Origin: Notamacropus eugenii
Lineage: Eukaryota > Chordata > Mammalia > Diprotodontia > Macropodidae
Assembly: GCF_028372415.1 (NCBI RefSeq)
Contig: NC_092875.1
Span: 50,282,771 to 50,346,770, forward strand
Reading direction: 5' to 3'
Length of the DNA stretch: 64,000 bases
In this document: piece after piece, positions 41,001-46,520 of the stretch
Layout of the letters: each line of letters opens with the position of its first letter
Numbering within the stretch: position 1 is the stretch's first letter
Translations under genes and position numbers: made by a program
Notes under the pieces: generated by a model
Seen by the model: the letters and a program-made list of their open reading frames with translations, nothing else
Told to the model about the DNA's origin: nothing
Databases searched by the model: none

Positions 41001-41846
41001 TCTTAAATTCACCATGATTGCCTCCCTGCTTCAGCTCTTTGTCCCATCTTAGTTTTACAGTGGAGCTAAGCTCTCTTCTTCTTTGACTGGCACCAAGCAC
41101 AGGGTGGAAGAGTAGGAACTTGCAGAAGTGGACGACTGTCTTGGACTTTTAGCTTGAAATGGCTGGCAATGGCGCAGGCGCAGTGCTTCTTAAACTACAA
41201 TTTAAGAATCGCTGAAGGGGTCATGAGTGGAAAAAGTTTAAGAAGCCCTGGCTTAGAGGATCTCCTGTTTTCTCAGCACCAAGTGGAAAGGGCAAGAAAT
41301 AACTATTAGATCTCTGAAACTGTAGTAAAGGTCAATGGAACTAATATAATTTACTTCCCAAATTTTATGATGGATCTACAACATACCTGTTTTATATCTA
41401 GGGACATCTTTGTGCTGCTCAGGCTTTAAGTAGAAGTGGGCAACAGTTTTGGGTTGTCAGATTGGTGATTTGAACAGAGAACTAAGCTCTGTCTTCAGGC
41501 CCCCATTCCTCCTGCAGTATCATTACTGGCCTTTGTTCTTCCTGGAAGCCAACAACAGAATTAGTTTGTCTTAATTCTTTATGAGGCAAAAGCCAGATGA
41601 GTGATTTCTGGAGAAGTCTGGCTTAGTTACTGCCACTCGCTGTCCACAGACACCACTAGAAGGCTTCTGGAAATCATAGGAACAGAGTATGGTCAGACCT
41701 TACCCAGCCAGCTGTAGTTTGTGACATCTGTGGGAGTTCAGAGTTCATCTGTTTCATTGAGTCTTGTCTTTTTGTGTAACTTGAAAATGTTTCTTTTTTT
41801 CAGGAAATTCAATCATATTTGTGAACAAACACGCTTCAAGAACTAA
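6024..41846 (+). CDS. CHFR: CHFR, E3 ubiquitin-protein ligase (checkpoint with forkhead and RING finger domains), 17 coding exons
   Basis: Coding exons: 6024-6123, 9552-9651, 14153-14262, 17644-17703, 17849-18061, 20806-20973, 23917-24079, 24450-24604, 24727-24889, 29818-29960, 34861-34983, 35287-35370, 36429-36499, 37740-37827, 39556-39663, 40565-40637, 41804-41846. Phases join without a break into 654 residues plus TAA; human CHFR is 664 as I recall. Domains: FHA (about 15-95; G30-R31, S46, H49, N69-G70), a low-complexity Ser/Pro linker, RING C3HC4 (C293, C296, C309, H311, C314, C317, C328, C331), a Cys-rich region (about 411-580), and a C-terminal PBZ finger (C625, C631, H639, H645). Family knowledge: a nuclear ubiquitin ligase that delays mitotic entry under microtubule stress, targets PLK1 and Aurora A, and binds poly(ADP-ribose) through PBZ. 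The ATG at 6024 is chosen because an in-frame TGA lies 9 nt upstream. The longer human N-terminus is absent here. All introns are GT-AG except intron 8 (GC-AG). Confidence 0.97.
6262..6350 (+). repeat. Old SINE head in the CHFR island edge
   Basis: GAGCATTTATGAAGCGCTTAC matches the head of a dispersed repeat seen elsewhere in the window (AGCATTTATTAAGCGCCTAC type), followed by a short degraded remainder ending GTATTCTGAAGGGGG. Confidence 0.55.
6640..6880 (+). mobile_element. L2 LINE 3' end
   Basis: TTGTAAGCTCCTTGACAGTA and the terminal TAGTAGGTACTTGATAAATG are hallmarks of the L2 3' end. Lies in CHFR intron 1. Confidence 0.7.
7750..8650 (+). repeat. Unassigned dispersed repeat (family A)
   Basis: Shares blocks with other copies in the window: CTCACATTCTAG, GGAGTGATGTGGTCA, GGCAGCTGAGTGGA. 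Copies lie in CHFR introns and near GOLGA3. I cannot name the family from memory. The rest of intron 1 (8650-9550) shows no feature I recognise. Confidence 0.6.
9552..9651 (+). CDS. CHFR: CHFR coding exon 2 (FHA core)
   Basis: Residues 34-66 with split codons at both ends. Contains the FHA phosphothreonine-binding loop S46-G-D-H49. Preceded by an ATTTCAG acceptor and followed by a GTGAGC donor. Confidence 0.95.
10105..10520 (+). mobile_element. L2 LINE 3' end
   Basis: AAGGCTCAGCTCAGGTGCTG, TGTAAGCTCCTTGAAGGCAG and TAGTAAATACTTAATAACTG follow the order of the L2 3' end. CHFR intron 2. Confidence 0.75.
10580..10742 (+). mobile_element. MIR SINE
   Basis: Contains the MIR order AGCATTTATTAAGCATC-like head, TTATTATCCCCATTTCAAGG, TTGAGGAAACTAAAGCAAAC and CCAGGTCACACAG. 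Confidence 0.7.
10745..12840 (-). mobile_element. L1 LINE 3' part, antisense in CHFR intron 2, with a MIR insertion
   Basis: The minus strand carries L1 ORF2 end and 3'UTR. Plus-strand signs: GTTCACAGCTCCACCAACAG, GGATCTTTGGGTTTATCAAA, GAATTTTGTTATTATTTTTT, GGCATGGTACTGAATAAGTA. The order is collinear with the mammalian L1 3' half; a MIR splits it at about 12362-12650. No intact frame. Confidence 0.8.
12362..12635 (+). mobile_element. MIR SINE nested in L1
   Basis: CATAGCACCTATTATG head, then CCCCATTTTACAGATGAGGA, AACTGAGGTAAACAG and GCCCAGGGTCATA. L1-like sequence continues on both sides. Confidence 0.8.
12845..14152. other. Rest of CHFR intron 2
   Basis: A SINE 3' fragment (CTCTATCCACTGCACTGCCC) lies at about 12845-12915. 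From 12925 to 14150 I see no gene or repeat I can name, only the pyrimidine tract before exon 3. Confidence 0.5.
14153..14262 (+). CDS. CHFR: CHFR coding exon 3 (end of FHA)
   Basis: Encodes S67-TNGTVINK through RKNEPEH, the last beta-strands of the FHA sandwich including the N69-G70 loop. Acceptor TTGACAG, donor GTAAGG. Confidence 0.95.
14585..14985 (+). mobile_element. MIR-like SINE split by a younger SINE
   Basis: AGCATTTATTAAGGGCCTAC (14590) breaks off at 14617 and resumes at about 14937 with TCAGGCACTGAGCTCAGCAC, TTTACAAACATGATC. Near-repeats ACTGTATGCCAG and ACTGCATGTCAG flank the inserted SINE, a probable 12-bp target-site duplication with two mismatches. Confidence 0.7.
14617..14935 (+). 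mobile_element. tRNA-derived marsupial-type SINE with LINE-like tail
   Basis: Head GGGGCAACTATGTGGTGCAG, core AGCTGTGTGACTTTGGGCAA, then a long tail with CACTGGATTCAGATGGCTCT and an end (ATGGTCTTTGGCAATGAAGG, A/C run) that resembles the 3' end of the RTE-type LINE at 2769-3803. Confidence 0.8.
15000..16180. other. CHFR intron 3, left part
   Basis: No gene found. About 16020-16180 has L2-like pieces (CCTTCTAAAGCAGCAGATCT). The remainder looks unique. Confidence 0.4.
16184..16306. repeat. (CT)n microsatellite
   Basis: A long TC/CT run broken by ACACATACACGCACACA near 16207. The open frame of Ser/Leu codons across it is not a gene. Confidence 0.95.
16340..16530 (+). mobile_element. SINE tail fragment
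   Basis: CATTTCCAGTCATCCTGATT, TGCTGGATTCAGATGACTCC and TTTGAGAACAGAGGACAAAC match the tail of the SINE at 14617-14935. Confidence 0.7.
16560..16925 (+). mobile_element. L2 LINE 3' end
   Basis: Well preserved order: TCTCAGCTAAAGACTC, GACTGGGAACTCCTTGAGGG, AGCACAGTGCCTGGCACATA, AATAAATGTTTATTGGCTG. Confidence 0.85.
17070..17640. other. Right part of CHFR intron 3
   Basis: After a short family-A-like head (16920-17010) no feature is recognised up to the exon 4 pyrimidine tract. Confidence 0.4.
17644..17703 (+). CDS. CHFR: CHFR coding exon 4
   Basis: A short 60-nt exon encoding NVAYLYESLKAKPGISSEFI, which matches the human NVAYLYESL segment and then diverges. Acceptor CCTTTTAG, donor GTAAGT. 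The length is a multiple of three, so skipping would keep the frame. Confidence 0.93.
17849..18061 (+). CDS. CHFR: CHFR coding exon 5 (Ser/Thr-rich linker)
   Basis: Encodes the linker containing CFEEPQPSTSTSDLF, identical to the human motif, in an otherwise fast-evolving Ser/Thr-rich stretch. Acceptor ATTGCAG, donor GTAAGC. Its 213 nt are divisible by three. Confidence 0.94.
18299..18357. mobile_element. Very short mariner-like MITE inside an L2 remnant
   Basis: CAGGATGTCCCAAAAGAGTT on the left faces AAGACTTTTGGGGTACCCTT on the right as an imperfect inverted repeat around a 14-bp spacer. TGTCCCAAAAG-type ends are known from mariner-like MITEs. L2-like sequence flanks it on both sides. Confidence 0.5.
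18400..19680. other. CHFR intron 5, middle
   Basis: No gene or named repeat seen. A long two-strand open frame at 18215-18676 has no recognisable protein. Confidence 0.4.
19680..19870 (+). mobile_element. MIR SINE fragment
   Basis: GACCTGTGAGGCACG, TTATTCCCATTTTACAAATG, AGGGTCACACAGTAG follow MIR order. Confidence 0.65.
20011..20065. repeat. (CA)n microsatellite
   Basis: Uninterrupted CA repeats except one CATA step near 20045. Confidence 0.97.
20100..20800. other. End of CHFR intron 5
   Basis: Nothing recognised apart from the long T/C tract (20770-20800) before exon 6. Confidence 0.4.
20806..20973 (+). CDS. CHFR: CHFR coding exon 6 (linker, basic cluster)
   Basis: Encodes EARCVSTSLDAQYRF and, at its end, PAKKKMKG, matching human PVKKKMRG; the Lys cluster could serve as a nuclear localisation signal (inference). 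Acceptor CTCATAG. The donor GTTAGG is weak, and reading into the intron meets TAG at once. The 168 nt are in frame, so the exon can be skipped without a frameshift. Confidence 0.92.
21010..21660 (-). mobile_element. L1 LINE fragment, antisense in CHFR intron 6
   Basis: TTATGTCTAAATCAGGTACT, CTGATTTCTGCCAGACTGAT and GGTATGTCACTGAATGAGTA are collinear with the L1 copy at 10745-12840. Confidence 0.7.
21665..21950 (+). repeat. Family-A repeat inserted between L1 pieces
   Basis: AACATTTATTAAGTGCCTTC, GTGCCAGGCACTGTGCTGAG, CTCAAGGACCTTACAGTCTG, then the GAGGAATGAGGAGATG region. L1-like sequence resumes near 21955. Confidence 0.7.
21955..23060 (-). mobile_element. L1 LINE 3' fragments, antisense
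   Basis: Plus-strand signs: GTTCATATAGTTCCTGTG (near 21985), CATCATTTCTTACAGCACTA (22410), TTCTACCAACAATGTATTAG (22650), AGGGTACCAATCCCTTATCA (22948). A break near 22120 suggests two separate copies or a deletion. 23060-23900 is pyrimidine-rich with nothing recognised. Confidence 0.7.
23917..24079 (+). CDS. CHFR: CHFR coding exon 7 (first half of RING)
   Basis: Encodes residues 251-304 and ends at KPDKMEETLTCIICQELLHDCV, which carries the first RING zinc ligands C293 and C296. Acceptor TTTCCAG, donor GTGTGC. Confidence 0.95.
24450..24604 (+). CDS. CHFR: CHFR coding exon 8 (second half of RING)
   Basis: Encodes LQPCMHTFCAACYSGW to LIQHP with the remaining RING ligands (C309, H311, C314, C317, C328, C331). 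Only a cut before GCAAGT at 24605 restores the frame into exon 9 (CCA-G + AT = Pro-Asp, as in human QHPDK), so the donor is a GC site. Confidence 0.95.
24605..24726 (+). other. CHFR intron 8, GC-AG type
   Basis: Starts CAG|GCAAGT and ends CCCCTAG. The reading frame leaves no room for a nearby GT donor. GC-AG introns are a known minor class with strong flanking consensus, as here. Confidence 0.9.
24727..24889 (+). CDS. CHFR: CHFR coding exon 9
   Basis: Encodes the acidic, Ser-rich stretch SFSDEEGSSEDLLELSDVDS, essentially identical to human and rich in possible CK2-type phosphosites. Intron 8 before it is only 122 nt. Acceptor CCCCTAG, donor GTGACT. Confidence 0.95.
25200..25320 (+). mobile_element. 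MIR SINE 3' part
   Basis: TTAAGTGACTTGTCCAGGGT, CATACAGCTAGTAAGTGTCT, GATTTGAACCCAGGTC. Confidence 0.7.
26030..26420 (-). mobile_element. L3/CR1-type LINE fragment, antisense
   Basis: The minus strand encodes an SCVLDPNLLHIFISDLDSTI block, matching the CR1/L3 reverse transcriptase motif (GSVLGPxLFNIFINDLD). Part of CHFR intron 9. No intact frame. Confidence 0.7.
26420..27680. other. CHFR intron 9, middle
   Basis: No gene or named repeat recognised. Confidence 0.4.
27685..28080 (-). mobile_element. L1 LINE 3' end, antisense
   Basis: CATCATTTCTTACAACACAA and ACTTGTTCTGCCATTCCCCA match the other L1 3' ends in the window, read on the plus strand. Confidence 0.7.
28310..29060 (+). repeat. Unassigned dispersed repeat (family A), best copy
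   Basis: Collinear blocks: CTACTATGTGCCAGGCAGTG, GAATTCACAGTCTAATGAAG, GACTTTAGCAGAGACCTGAA, GAAGACTGGAAAGGGAGGAA, AGTGACATGGTCAGACCTGC, GAAGATCACTCTGACATTCA. Several other copies in the window share this order. Family name not recalled. Confidence 0.7.
29145..29225. mobile_element. hAT-type MITE fragment
   Basis: CAGGGTTTCTTAAACCTTTT resembles the terminal repeat of the elements at 41187 and 45188. The right end is not clear. Confidence 0.4.
29460..29600 (+). mobile_element. MIR SINE fragment
   Basis: CCCATTTTAGAGATGAGGAA, GCAAGGTCACAGAGG, TTTGAACCCCAGCCTTCTGA. Confidence 0.65.
29818..29960 (+). CDS. CHFR: CHFR coding exon 10 (start of Cys-rich region)
   Basis: Starts with SQPYVVCRQCPGYRRQ, matching human SQPYVVCRQCPEYRRQ, then a diverged Pro/Gly-rich stretch. 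Acceptor CTTTCAG, donor GTGAGT. Confidence 0.94.
30030..31050. other. CHFR intron 10, left part
   Basis: SINE/MIR-like debris at about 30060-30240 (CGCTCGGTCATTTGTCAGCT, AATGGGGATAATTACATTGG). The rest shows nothing recognised. Confidence 0.45.
31060..32170 (+). repeat. Family-A repeat with a MIR inside
   Basis: AGTCCTATGCTGGGCACTGG and CAGAGGGCATTCCAGGCATA on the left; a GTACATGTTGAGTTCC and AGTCATCTGCAGAGATGA end on the right. A MIR occupies about 31370-31625. Confidence 0.55.
31370..31625 (+). mobile_element. MIR SINE, near full length
   Basis: ACTGACATTTATTATAG head, TCCCCATTTTACAGATGAGG, AAACTGAGGCTCAGAGAGGT, GCCCAGAGTCATACAGCTAG, CTCTTTCCACTATGACG. Confidence 0.9.
32230..34440. other. 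CHFR intron 10, right part
   Basis: No gene seen. 32930-33530 is pyrimidine-rich and could be an old LINE remnant, but no motif allows naming it. Confidence 0.4.
34465..34800 (+). repeat. Family-A repeat fragment
   Basis: GGACATGATTCCTACTCTCA, AGAAGCTTACAATCTG match the head of the family. It ends just before CHFR exon 11. Confidence 0.5.
34861..34983 (+). CDS. CHFR: CHFR coding exon 11 (Cys-rich region)
   Basis: Encodes AQDYVCPSQGSHAICTCC and FQPMPDRRAEREQNP, with closely spaced cysteines expected to bind zinc. Acceptor GATCCAG, donor GTAAGT. Length 123 nt, in frame. Confidence 0.95.
35287..35370 (+). CDS. CHFR: CHFR coding exon 12 (Cys-rich region)
   Basis: Encodes CAVCSQPFCHLYWGCTRTGC and SGCLAPFC, the densest cysteine block of the protein, nearly identical to human. 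Acceptor CCCACAG, donor GTAATG. Length 84 nt, in frame. Confidence 0.95.
35450..35775 (+). repeat. Family-A repeat copy
   Basis: ACACATTTATTAAGCCCCAG, TGCTGGGGATACGAAGAAAG, CAGTCCCTGCCCTCAAGGAG, GAGAGGATCAACAGAGGGAA. Confidence 0.7.
35800..36428. other. Rest of CHFR intron 12
   Basis: Nothing recognised until the exon 13 acceptor. Confidence 0.4.
36429..36499 (+). CDS. CHFR: CHFR coding exon 13
   Basis: Encodes EINLGEKCLDGVLNNNNYES and DILK; human has ELNLGDKCLDGVLNNNSYESDILK. Acceptor TTCAACAG. The donor AAG|GTATTT is weak apart from its exonic bases. Confidence 0.94.
36500..37739. other. CHFR intron 13
   Basis: A MIR fragment lies at about 37085-37225 (GCCCATTTTACAAATAAAAC, GGCCAGAGTCACATAGCAGT). 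A strong C/T tract fills 37590-37690. The rest is unrecognised. Confidence 0.5.
37740..37827 (+). CDS. CHFR: CHFR coding exon 14
   Basis: Encodes NYLASRNLTWKNVLNESLLA and LQRGLFLLS, matching the human segment NYLATRGLTWKNMLTESLVA. Preceded by a long pyrimidine tract and CCTCACAG; donor GTGAGC. Confidence 0.94.
38420..38500 (+). mobile_element. SINE head fragment
   Basis: GAGGCAGCCAGATTGTGCAA and AATGGACAGAGTGCC match the tRNA-derived SINE head. Confidence 0.55.
38915..39150 (+). mobile_element. tRNA-derived SINE with MIR-like 3' part
   Basis: GGTGGCACTGTAGGTAGAGT head, GAGTTCAAATCTGGCCTCAG, CTTCAGTTTCCTTATATGTA, AAATAGGGAAAATCTTATC and GTGCCTGGCACAGAGTAAGC. Confidence 0.7.
39190..39420 (+). 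mobile_element. MIR SINE
   Basis: ATAGAGCTTTAAAGTTTGCA, TATTATCCCCATTTTAGAGA, AGAGTCCCACAGCTAAACAG. Confidence 0.7.
39556..39663 (+). CDS. CHFR: CHFR coding exon 15
   Basis: Encodes DYRITGNTVLCYCCGLRNFR and ELTYQYRQNIPASELP, almost identical to human. Acceptor TTTGTAG, donor GTGAGG. Length 108 nt, in frame. Confidence 0.95.
39705..40190 (+). repeat. Dispersed repeat ending in A-rich DNA, family not assigned
   Basis: ACATGAACTGATGCAAAGTA, ATACAAGGATCCAAGACAGT, TATAACCTATATCAAATTGC, TTACATGTAATTAGGAGAAT. I recall similar sequence from marsupial genomes but cannot fix the family. It starts about 40 bp after CHFR exon 15. Confidence 0.55.
40565..40637 (+). CDS. CHFR: CHFR coding exon 16 (first part of PBZ finger)
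   Basis: Encodes TSRPDCYWGRNCRTQVKAHH, holding PBZ ligands C625, C631 and H639. The last ligand lies in exon 17. Acceptor TTTTTCAG, donor AT|GTGAGT, which splits the Met641 codon. Confidence 0.95.
40638..41803. other. CHFR intron 16
   Basis: No gene. It holds the short MITE at 41187-41254, and beside it an isolated GCGCAGGCGC at about 41173 in otherwise CpG-poor DNA. Confidence 0.5.
41187..41254. mobile_element. Tiny hAT-type MITE remnant
   Basis: GCTTCTTAAACT on the left and AGTTTAAGAAGCCCTGG on the right form inverted ends about 65 bp apart. Same ends as the element at 45188-45457, with most of the inside lost. Confidence 0.5.
41804..41846 (+). CDS. CHFR: CHFR coding exon 17 (C-terminus and stop)
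   Basis: Encodes KFNHICEQTRFKN followed by TAA, identical to the human C-terminus. It completes the PBZ finger with H645. The 3'UTR follows directly. Confidence 0.95.
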
Positions 41847-43600
41847 GCCTTGAAGTTTGAAAGTCTTGGATGTTTGTATGTAAAACAAAAAAATTTTAAA
41901 GACCTCAAATATGGAGCATAAATGTTTTCAGGGCATTTTTTAGTTCCCTCTTGGAGGGGAGTTGGATATCTCTGCATCAGGTACTGGTGTGATTTTTTTT
42001 TTTAAATTTTGTAGAGCTTTACATCTGAGTAAGACCTTTTTAAGTAACTTGAGGAGCACTTCGTGGTGCCCATCAGCCATGTCATTCCTGCAGCGGTGGT
42101 GGTGGTAGACTGGAAGAGGCACTCAGGATAGGCAGGAATGGCACTGAAGCTCATCAGATATCCTGAGGCTGAGTGTTTGTGGTGCATCGGGTTGGGTGAA
42201 AACCGTGATTGTCAAAGGAAAAAATTCACCCCCAACTCCCATCTTTTGAGAGGAGAGCCTCGTTTTGTTTTTTCTACCTTCACCAAAATGGTTGTTAGAT
42301 CAGGAATCCCTTTTTACCAAGAATTTCATATGGCAAAAAAAGGACAAAAAATTATCGAATACACTGTTTCCTTTGTTGCTTAAGAAAAAGAAGCAAATGT
42401 TTACAGCCCATAGGGCATGCCTAGTGCTTTGCTGTAGGAAAAAGTTTGACTCATATACATGTGTGTGCGAGTGTGTGTCTTTTAGGTTAGTCAGTCTGGT
42501 GCTTTTCATTCCTTATTAGAATTAAATCTCACAAGCAGCACAAATAATATAATGTATGATTTATAAGCCAGTTAGAAGTTGGGAGACTATCCTGCATATA
42601 GGAAATGCTTTGTGTGTCTATAGATCTTTGCAAACACATGGAAGACCAAACAGTGTCACTGGCAGATTCCCTCACTGGCACGCTATGACTGGTACATGCC
42701 CCTTTAGTGTTGCCATCTAAGGAAGGAACCACATGGCAGTATGTAGCTGCTTTATTATGAGAAACAAACATTTGCCACAAGAGAGACAGCCTTCCTCCAC
42801 TGCTTTAGGTTTGTGTGACATCCAAAAACAAGACTCCTAATATTCTCATAAATATTTCTTTTCACTGGGCATTGGAGATGGGTGTTTCCTCAGCTGTATC
42901 ATTCTCTCTGGAACTGACTTCAACAAATAGTCATTAAGTAGTGCCTATCTGTTATGCCAGGCATTGGGTCCCATGCTGGGGGCACAAAGACAAAAATTGG
43001 AAGCATTTCCCACTGTTGAGGAGCTACAGGTGGCACCAGACCGTAGCTCCTTGGAGAGAAAGAGAGAAGGAAATCAATTCCAGGGCCCTCTTCAGCCATC
43101 CCAAATCAGGATTTAACCAGGTTGCCAGGTGTATAGCCTGAATTTGCTTGGACTCAATAGGAAGTCAGCCAAACCAAGTTACCTCTCTAGTTCCTATGTT
43201 TTAATTATGCTTCATGTTTTTAGCCAAATTGATACTTTAGTGAAAAGGGACACAGGACACACTACTTCAAGTCAGAGCTTCGAGAATGAAGGGGAGGGAC
43301 AAAGAGGGTTCACATTCCATCCTGCTGCTTTTTAGCATCCTGAATTGGGTGCTTCCTTATTCTACTTTAAGCACTGACTGTGGAATGTGATCCCAGCTCC
43401 AGAGGTCTGTGTCTTCCTGCTGGACTGTGCCCAAGTCATCATCTCTCTATTCAGAAATCCTAGACAGTGTCTCATGTGTAAGTGCACCCATTTACAGCTT
43501 CCTCCATAGAGGCAGTCAGCAATCATATAGCAGCCTTTGTTTCCTACTTGCCCTGGCATCTTCTGCATTAGAATTAAAATTTTATCTGGAATAATACTTG
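41847..43600 (+). other. CHFR: CHFR 3'UTR and downstream DNA, end not resolved
   Basis: Sequence after the CHFR stop has no coding signal I can support. Variant polyadenylation hexamers ATTAAA occur at 42521-42526 and 43573-43578; the second is followed by T-rich DNA. No canonical AATAAA was seen close to the stop, so the true end is uncertain. A copy of an unassigned repeat lies at 42871-43070. Confidence 0.4.
42871..43070 (+). repeat. Unassigned repeat, copy 1 of a local pair
   Basis: Collinear with 44887-45082 over about 200 bp (ATTGGAGATGGGTGTTTCCT, ATTAAGTAGTGCCTATC, TGTTGAGGAGCTACAGGTGG, TAGCTCCTTGGAGA). The middle is a family-A-like head; the flanks are not. Confidence 0.75.
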
Positions 43601-44690
43601 AATTATTGTTTTATGTAAAGCATATTTGTTTTCACGCCTTTGTTTTACACAACCAACTCCTGTTTTATCAGTAATCATTTGCCTGAAAACCTGCAAGTTA
43701 TTGTCTCTTCTCAGGAATATCATTTTCAGTTGTCTTTTTGGTGTAGCCTATGTTGATGGAGGTAAATCCTTTCTGTTAACAGTGCAGAAATGTGCTTATT
43801 GTTTCCCTCTGTCTCCCTTTTATGCCAATGTTTTTTTCAAAGAAATCTGTTGCCATGCTGAAAATTTGTGTGATCAGTCTGCTGATGCTTCTACCACTGA
43901 TGAAGACTGAGCGTTGGCATCTCATCTGAAGCCACTTTTGATGTGCTCCATTTTGTGTGGGGCTTTGTCTAGAAGCTGATCTTGGGTGCTGGGTCACCAT
44001 CAACACACCACCTGGTTCTCAGAGCTTCCTACTTCTTCTTCCTTAGAAAATATAAATCTGCTTTTCTATGCATAAGGTTGAAGTGAGTACAATGGGACAG
44101 AAGCTTTCCCAGTTATGTTGGATCTGGAAATGCTGAGACAAAGGAGTACCCAGAACCTGAGTTGTGATTATTTTCTTAAGTGACTAAGAATACAGGGTGG
44201 GTAGTAAGTATTCTTGACAGGACTCCTTTCTCTGTCACTGTCCAGCAGTTGTCATTGAAAGTGATTGTTTCAGTACAGCAGAAATACAACCTGTTTTCAT
44301 CTGTCAAGTACAGTCAACTTTAGAACAGACCTGGGAGCCTCAGATCCAGCCTTTGGCTATGAATTTGATACTTAAGGGCTTTGTTCTATGAAGACGATGG
44401 TCTAGTTCTTCTAATGCGTTTGTGATTTTCCTCAAGCTACAACTCCTCCTTGCACTGAGGGGAAGAAAACTAACCTATCTTAAATATTGTTGTTGTCTGT
44501 GTCTTTGTTTCATGGGGTCTTTTTTCCCTTGTACTGATGGCTGGTGGAACATGATTGTATGGGATTTGTTGGTGTTTGAGGCTTTGACCTCAACCTTATT
44601 CTGCAGGCCTTGCTAAACACCTACTGGGCTTTCTCAGCTACTTGTTTGTCACTTGGGAAGCAAATATCTTAGCAGCAATTTGTCAGTAGG
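43080..44690. other. Intergenic DNA between CHFR and GOLGA3
   Basis: No gene or recognisable repeat. Short open frames here have no protein features. Confidence 0.4.
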
Positions 44691-44850
44691 ATTTAGATCT
44701 GGAAAAGAACTTTAAAGATCTGGTAGTGAAGCCCCCTCATTTTATAGGTGAGGAGGCAAAAATCTAGAGAGGGAAAGTTAGGGTCTCACAAGTAACACAG
44801 CCAGGGGTCAAACACAGGGTCCGTGGTCTCTGAAACCATTGTTCTTTCTC
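44690..44850 (+). mobile_element. MIR-like SINE fragment
   Basis: AGATCTGGAAAAGAACTTTA, CCCCCTCATTTTATAGGTGA, GGGTCTCACAAGTAACACAG. Confidence 0.5.
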
Positions 44851-44886
44851 TTCCCCACAATGAAATGACTTCTTCCAGTTAAGACT

Positions 44887-45082
44887 ATTGGAAATGGTGT
44901 CTCCTTAGCTACATCACTTTCTTTGGAATTGGCTTTGACAAACAGTTATTAAGTAGTGCCTACTGTCATGCCAGGCACTAGGCCCCATGCTGGAGGCACC
45001 AAGACAAAAATCAGAAGCGCCATCTCCTCCTGTTGAGGAGCTACAAGTGGCACCTGAACTTAGCTCCTTGGAGAAAAGAAGG
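44887..45082 (+). repeat. Unassigned repeat, copy 2 of a local pair
   Basis: See 42871-43070. Same orientation, about 2 kb apart; differences are scattered substitutions and small indels. Confidence 0.75.
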
Positions 45083-45187
45083 TGAGAAGACCACCTGTTC
45101 TTCCACAGACTTCCTAACAAGCTACAGAGATGCCACCATTAGACTGAAGATTCAATCGTAGTATTTAGCACTGGGCATCAGCTACTC

Positions 45188-45457
45188 CAGGACTTCTTAA
45201 ACTTTTTCCACTATGCTTTTTGGCAGTGTTTGTTGGCCTTATGTGGCACAAGGGCATCCTCAGTGTAAAATGTGCATGCTTTGTGCTCAGAACCAAGGCT
45301 GTAGGGAAGTTTGTGGCAAATGCTCCCTGAAACACCTCAGATTTGTTATGAGTTTGATTTTTAATTAATTTTTGGTTGTTGCACATTCAGAAACTTTTTA
45401 CTGTTGCCAAATTTTTCACAACCCCTCTTGAGATTGAGACCCACAGTTTAAGAAGCG
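45188..45457. mobile_element. hAT-type non-autonomous DNA transposon
   Basis: Left end CAGGACTTCTTAAACTTTTT, right end ACAGTTTAAGAAGCGCTG: an imperfect inverted repeat. The right flank GTCTAGAC fits the nTCTAGAn target preference of hAT elements; the left flank is too diverged to show the duplication. Confidence 0.6.
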
Positions 45458-45469
45458 CTGGTCTAGACC

Positions 45470-45650
45470 ACCCCCTTTATTTTACAAGTGAGGAAACTGG
45501 CTCAAAGAAGGGGAGAACAGATTTAATTGATGATTTTAAGGTTTGCAAAGCACTTTCCTTACAACAACCCTGTGAGGTAGGTAGTAATAGTACACATATT
45601 AACTCCATTTTACAAAGGAAGGAACTGAGATTATAAGTGGCATGTTAATT
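45470..45650 (+). mobile_element. MIR-like SINE fragments
   Basis: TTTACAAGTGAGGAAACTGG, ACAACAACCCTGTGAGGTAG, AACTCCATTTTACAAAGGAA. Confidence 0.6.
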
Positions 45651-46084
45651 GTTAATTCCCTCTCAAGTTCCAGTTTTCTCAGATGTCAATTCAGTCTCCC
45701 CCACTGGGCCTGTACTTTAGCCTAGGCTTCAAATTCATATTTTCTCTCTCTCACTATGCTTTAAAAGGAACTCAACAGGCCTTGATTAAACACTTACTGC
45801 GTGCCATGTTCTGGGGATATCCAGACAAAATGAAAAAAATGACCCCTTCCCTGAAGGTCCTTTAACATGTCCATAATAAAACCATTACCTTCCTTTCCTC
45901 CAAATTTCCCCATTTCTGCTGAGGGCAGGAGCATTGTCCCAACTATTTGTGACTTCTCCTTTTCTCTCATCCCTATATCCAATTAGTCACTAAGTTTTAT
46001 TGATTCTATCTATACCCACAACCACCACAATGTGAGGCCTTTATCACTTCTCTGACTGTTGTGAAAACCTAATTAGCTTTCCTA

Positions 46085-46520
46085 CACCATGCTCTCCTAC
46101 AATCCATCCTTCACAAAGCTGCCAAGATATTACTAAAGCCTGTGTTTCCCGCACTAGAGGTCAATGGCTTCCTGTGCCTCGAAGATAAAACTACTTTTTT
46201 AGCATTGCATCTGCCTCAGGCATTTCTTATTCATTCACTCAGTTACAGCCCAACCAGCCTGTTGTTCCCCAAACTCAGTAGTCCATCTACCTGCACGTTT
46301 GCCTGTCTGGAATACTCTCCTCACCCTACTGCCTTTCAAGGTTCAACTCAAGTACTTTTTTTTTCCTGTGGGAAACCTTCCTGATTCTCTTCGTTGTTAG
46401 TATTATAAACTCTTCAATTACCTCTGATTATCTACTATTGACTTCTCTACAGTGGTATTCCTCAAGCCACATTTCCTTTTTATGTCTGTGTCCACAGCCT
46501 CTTGCACAGGGTAAGCACTT
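46085..46520 (+). mobile_element. L2 LINE 3' region, diverged
   Basis: AATGGCTTCCTGTGCCTCGA, TCTGGAATACTCTCCTCACC, CTTTCAAGGTTCAACTCAAG, TTGCACAGGGTAAGCACTTA in the order expected of L2. Confidence 0.65.
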
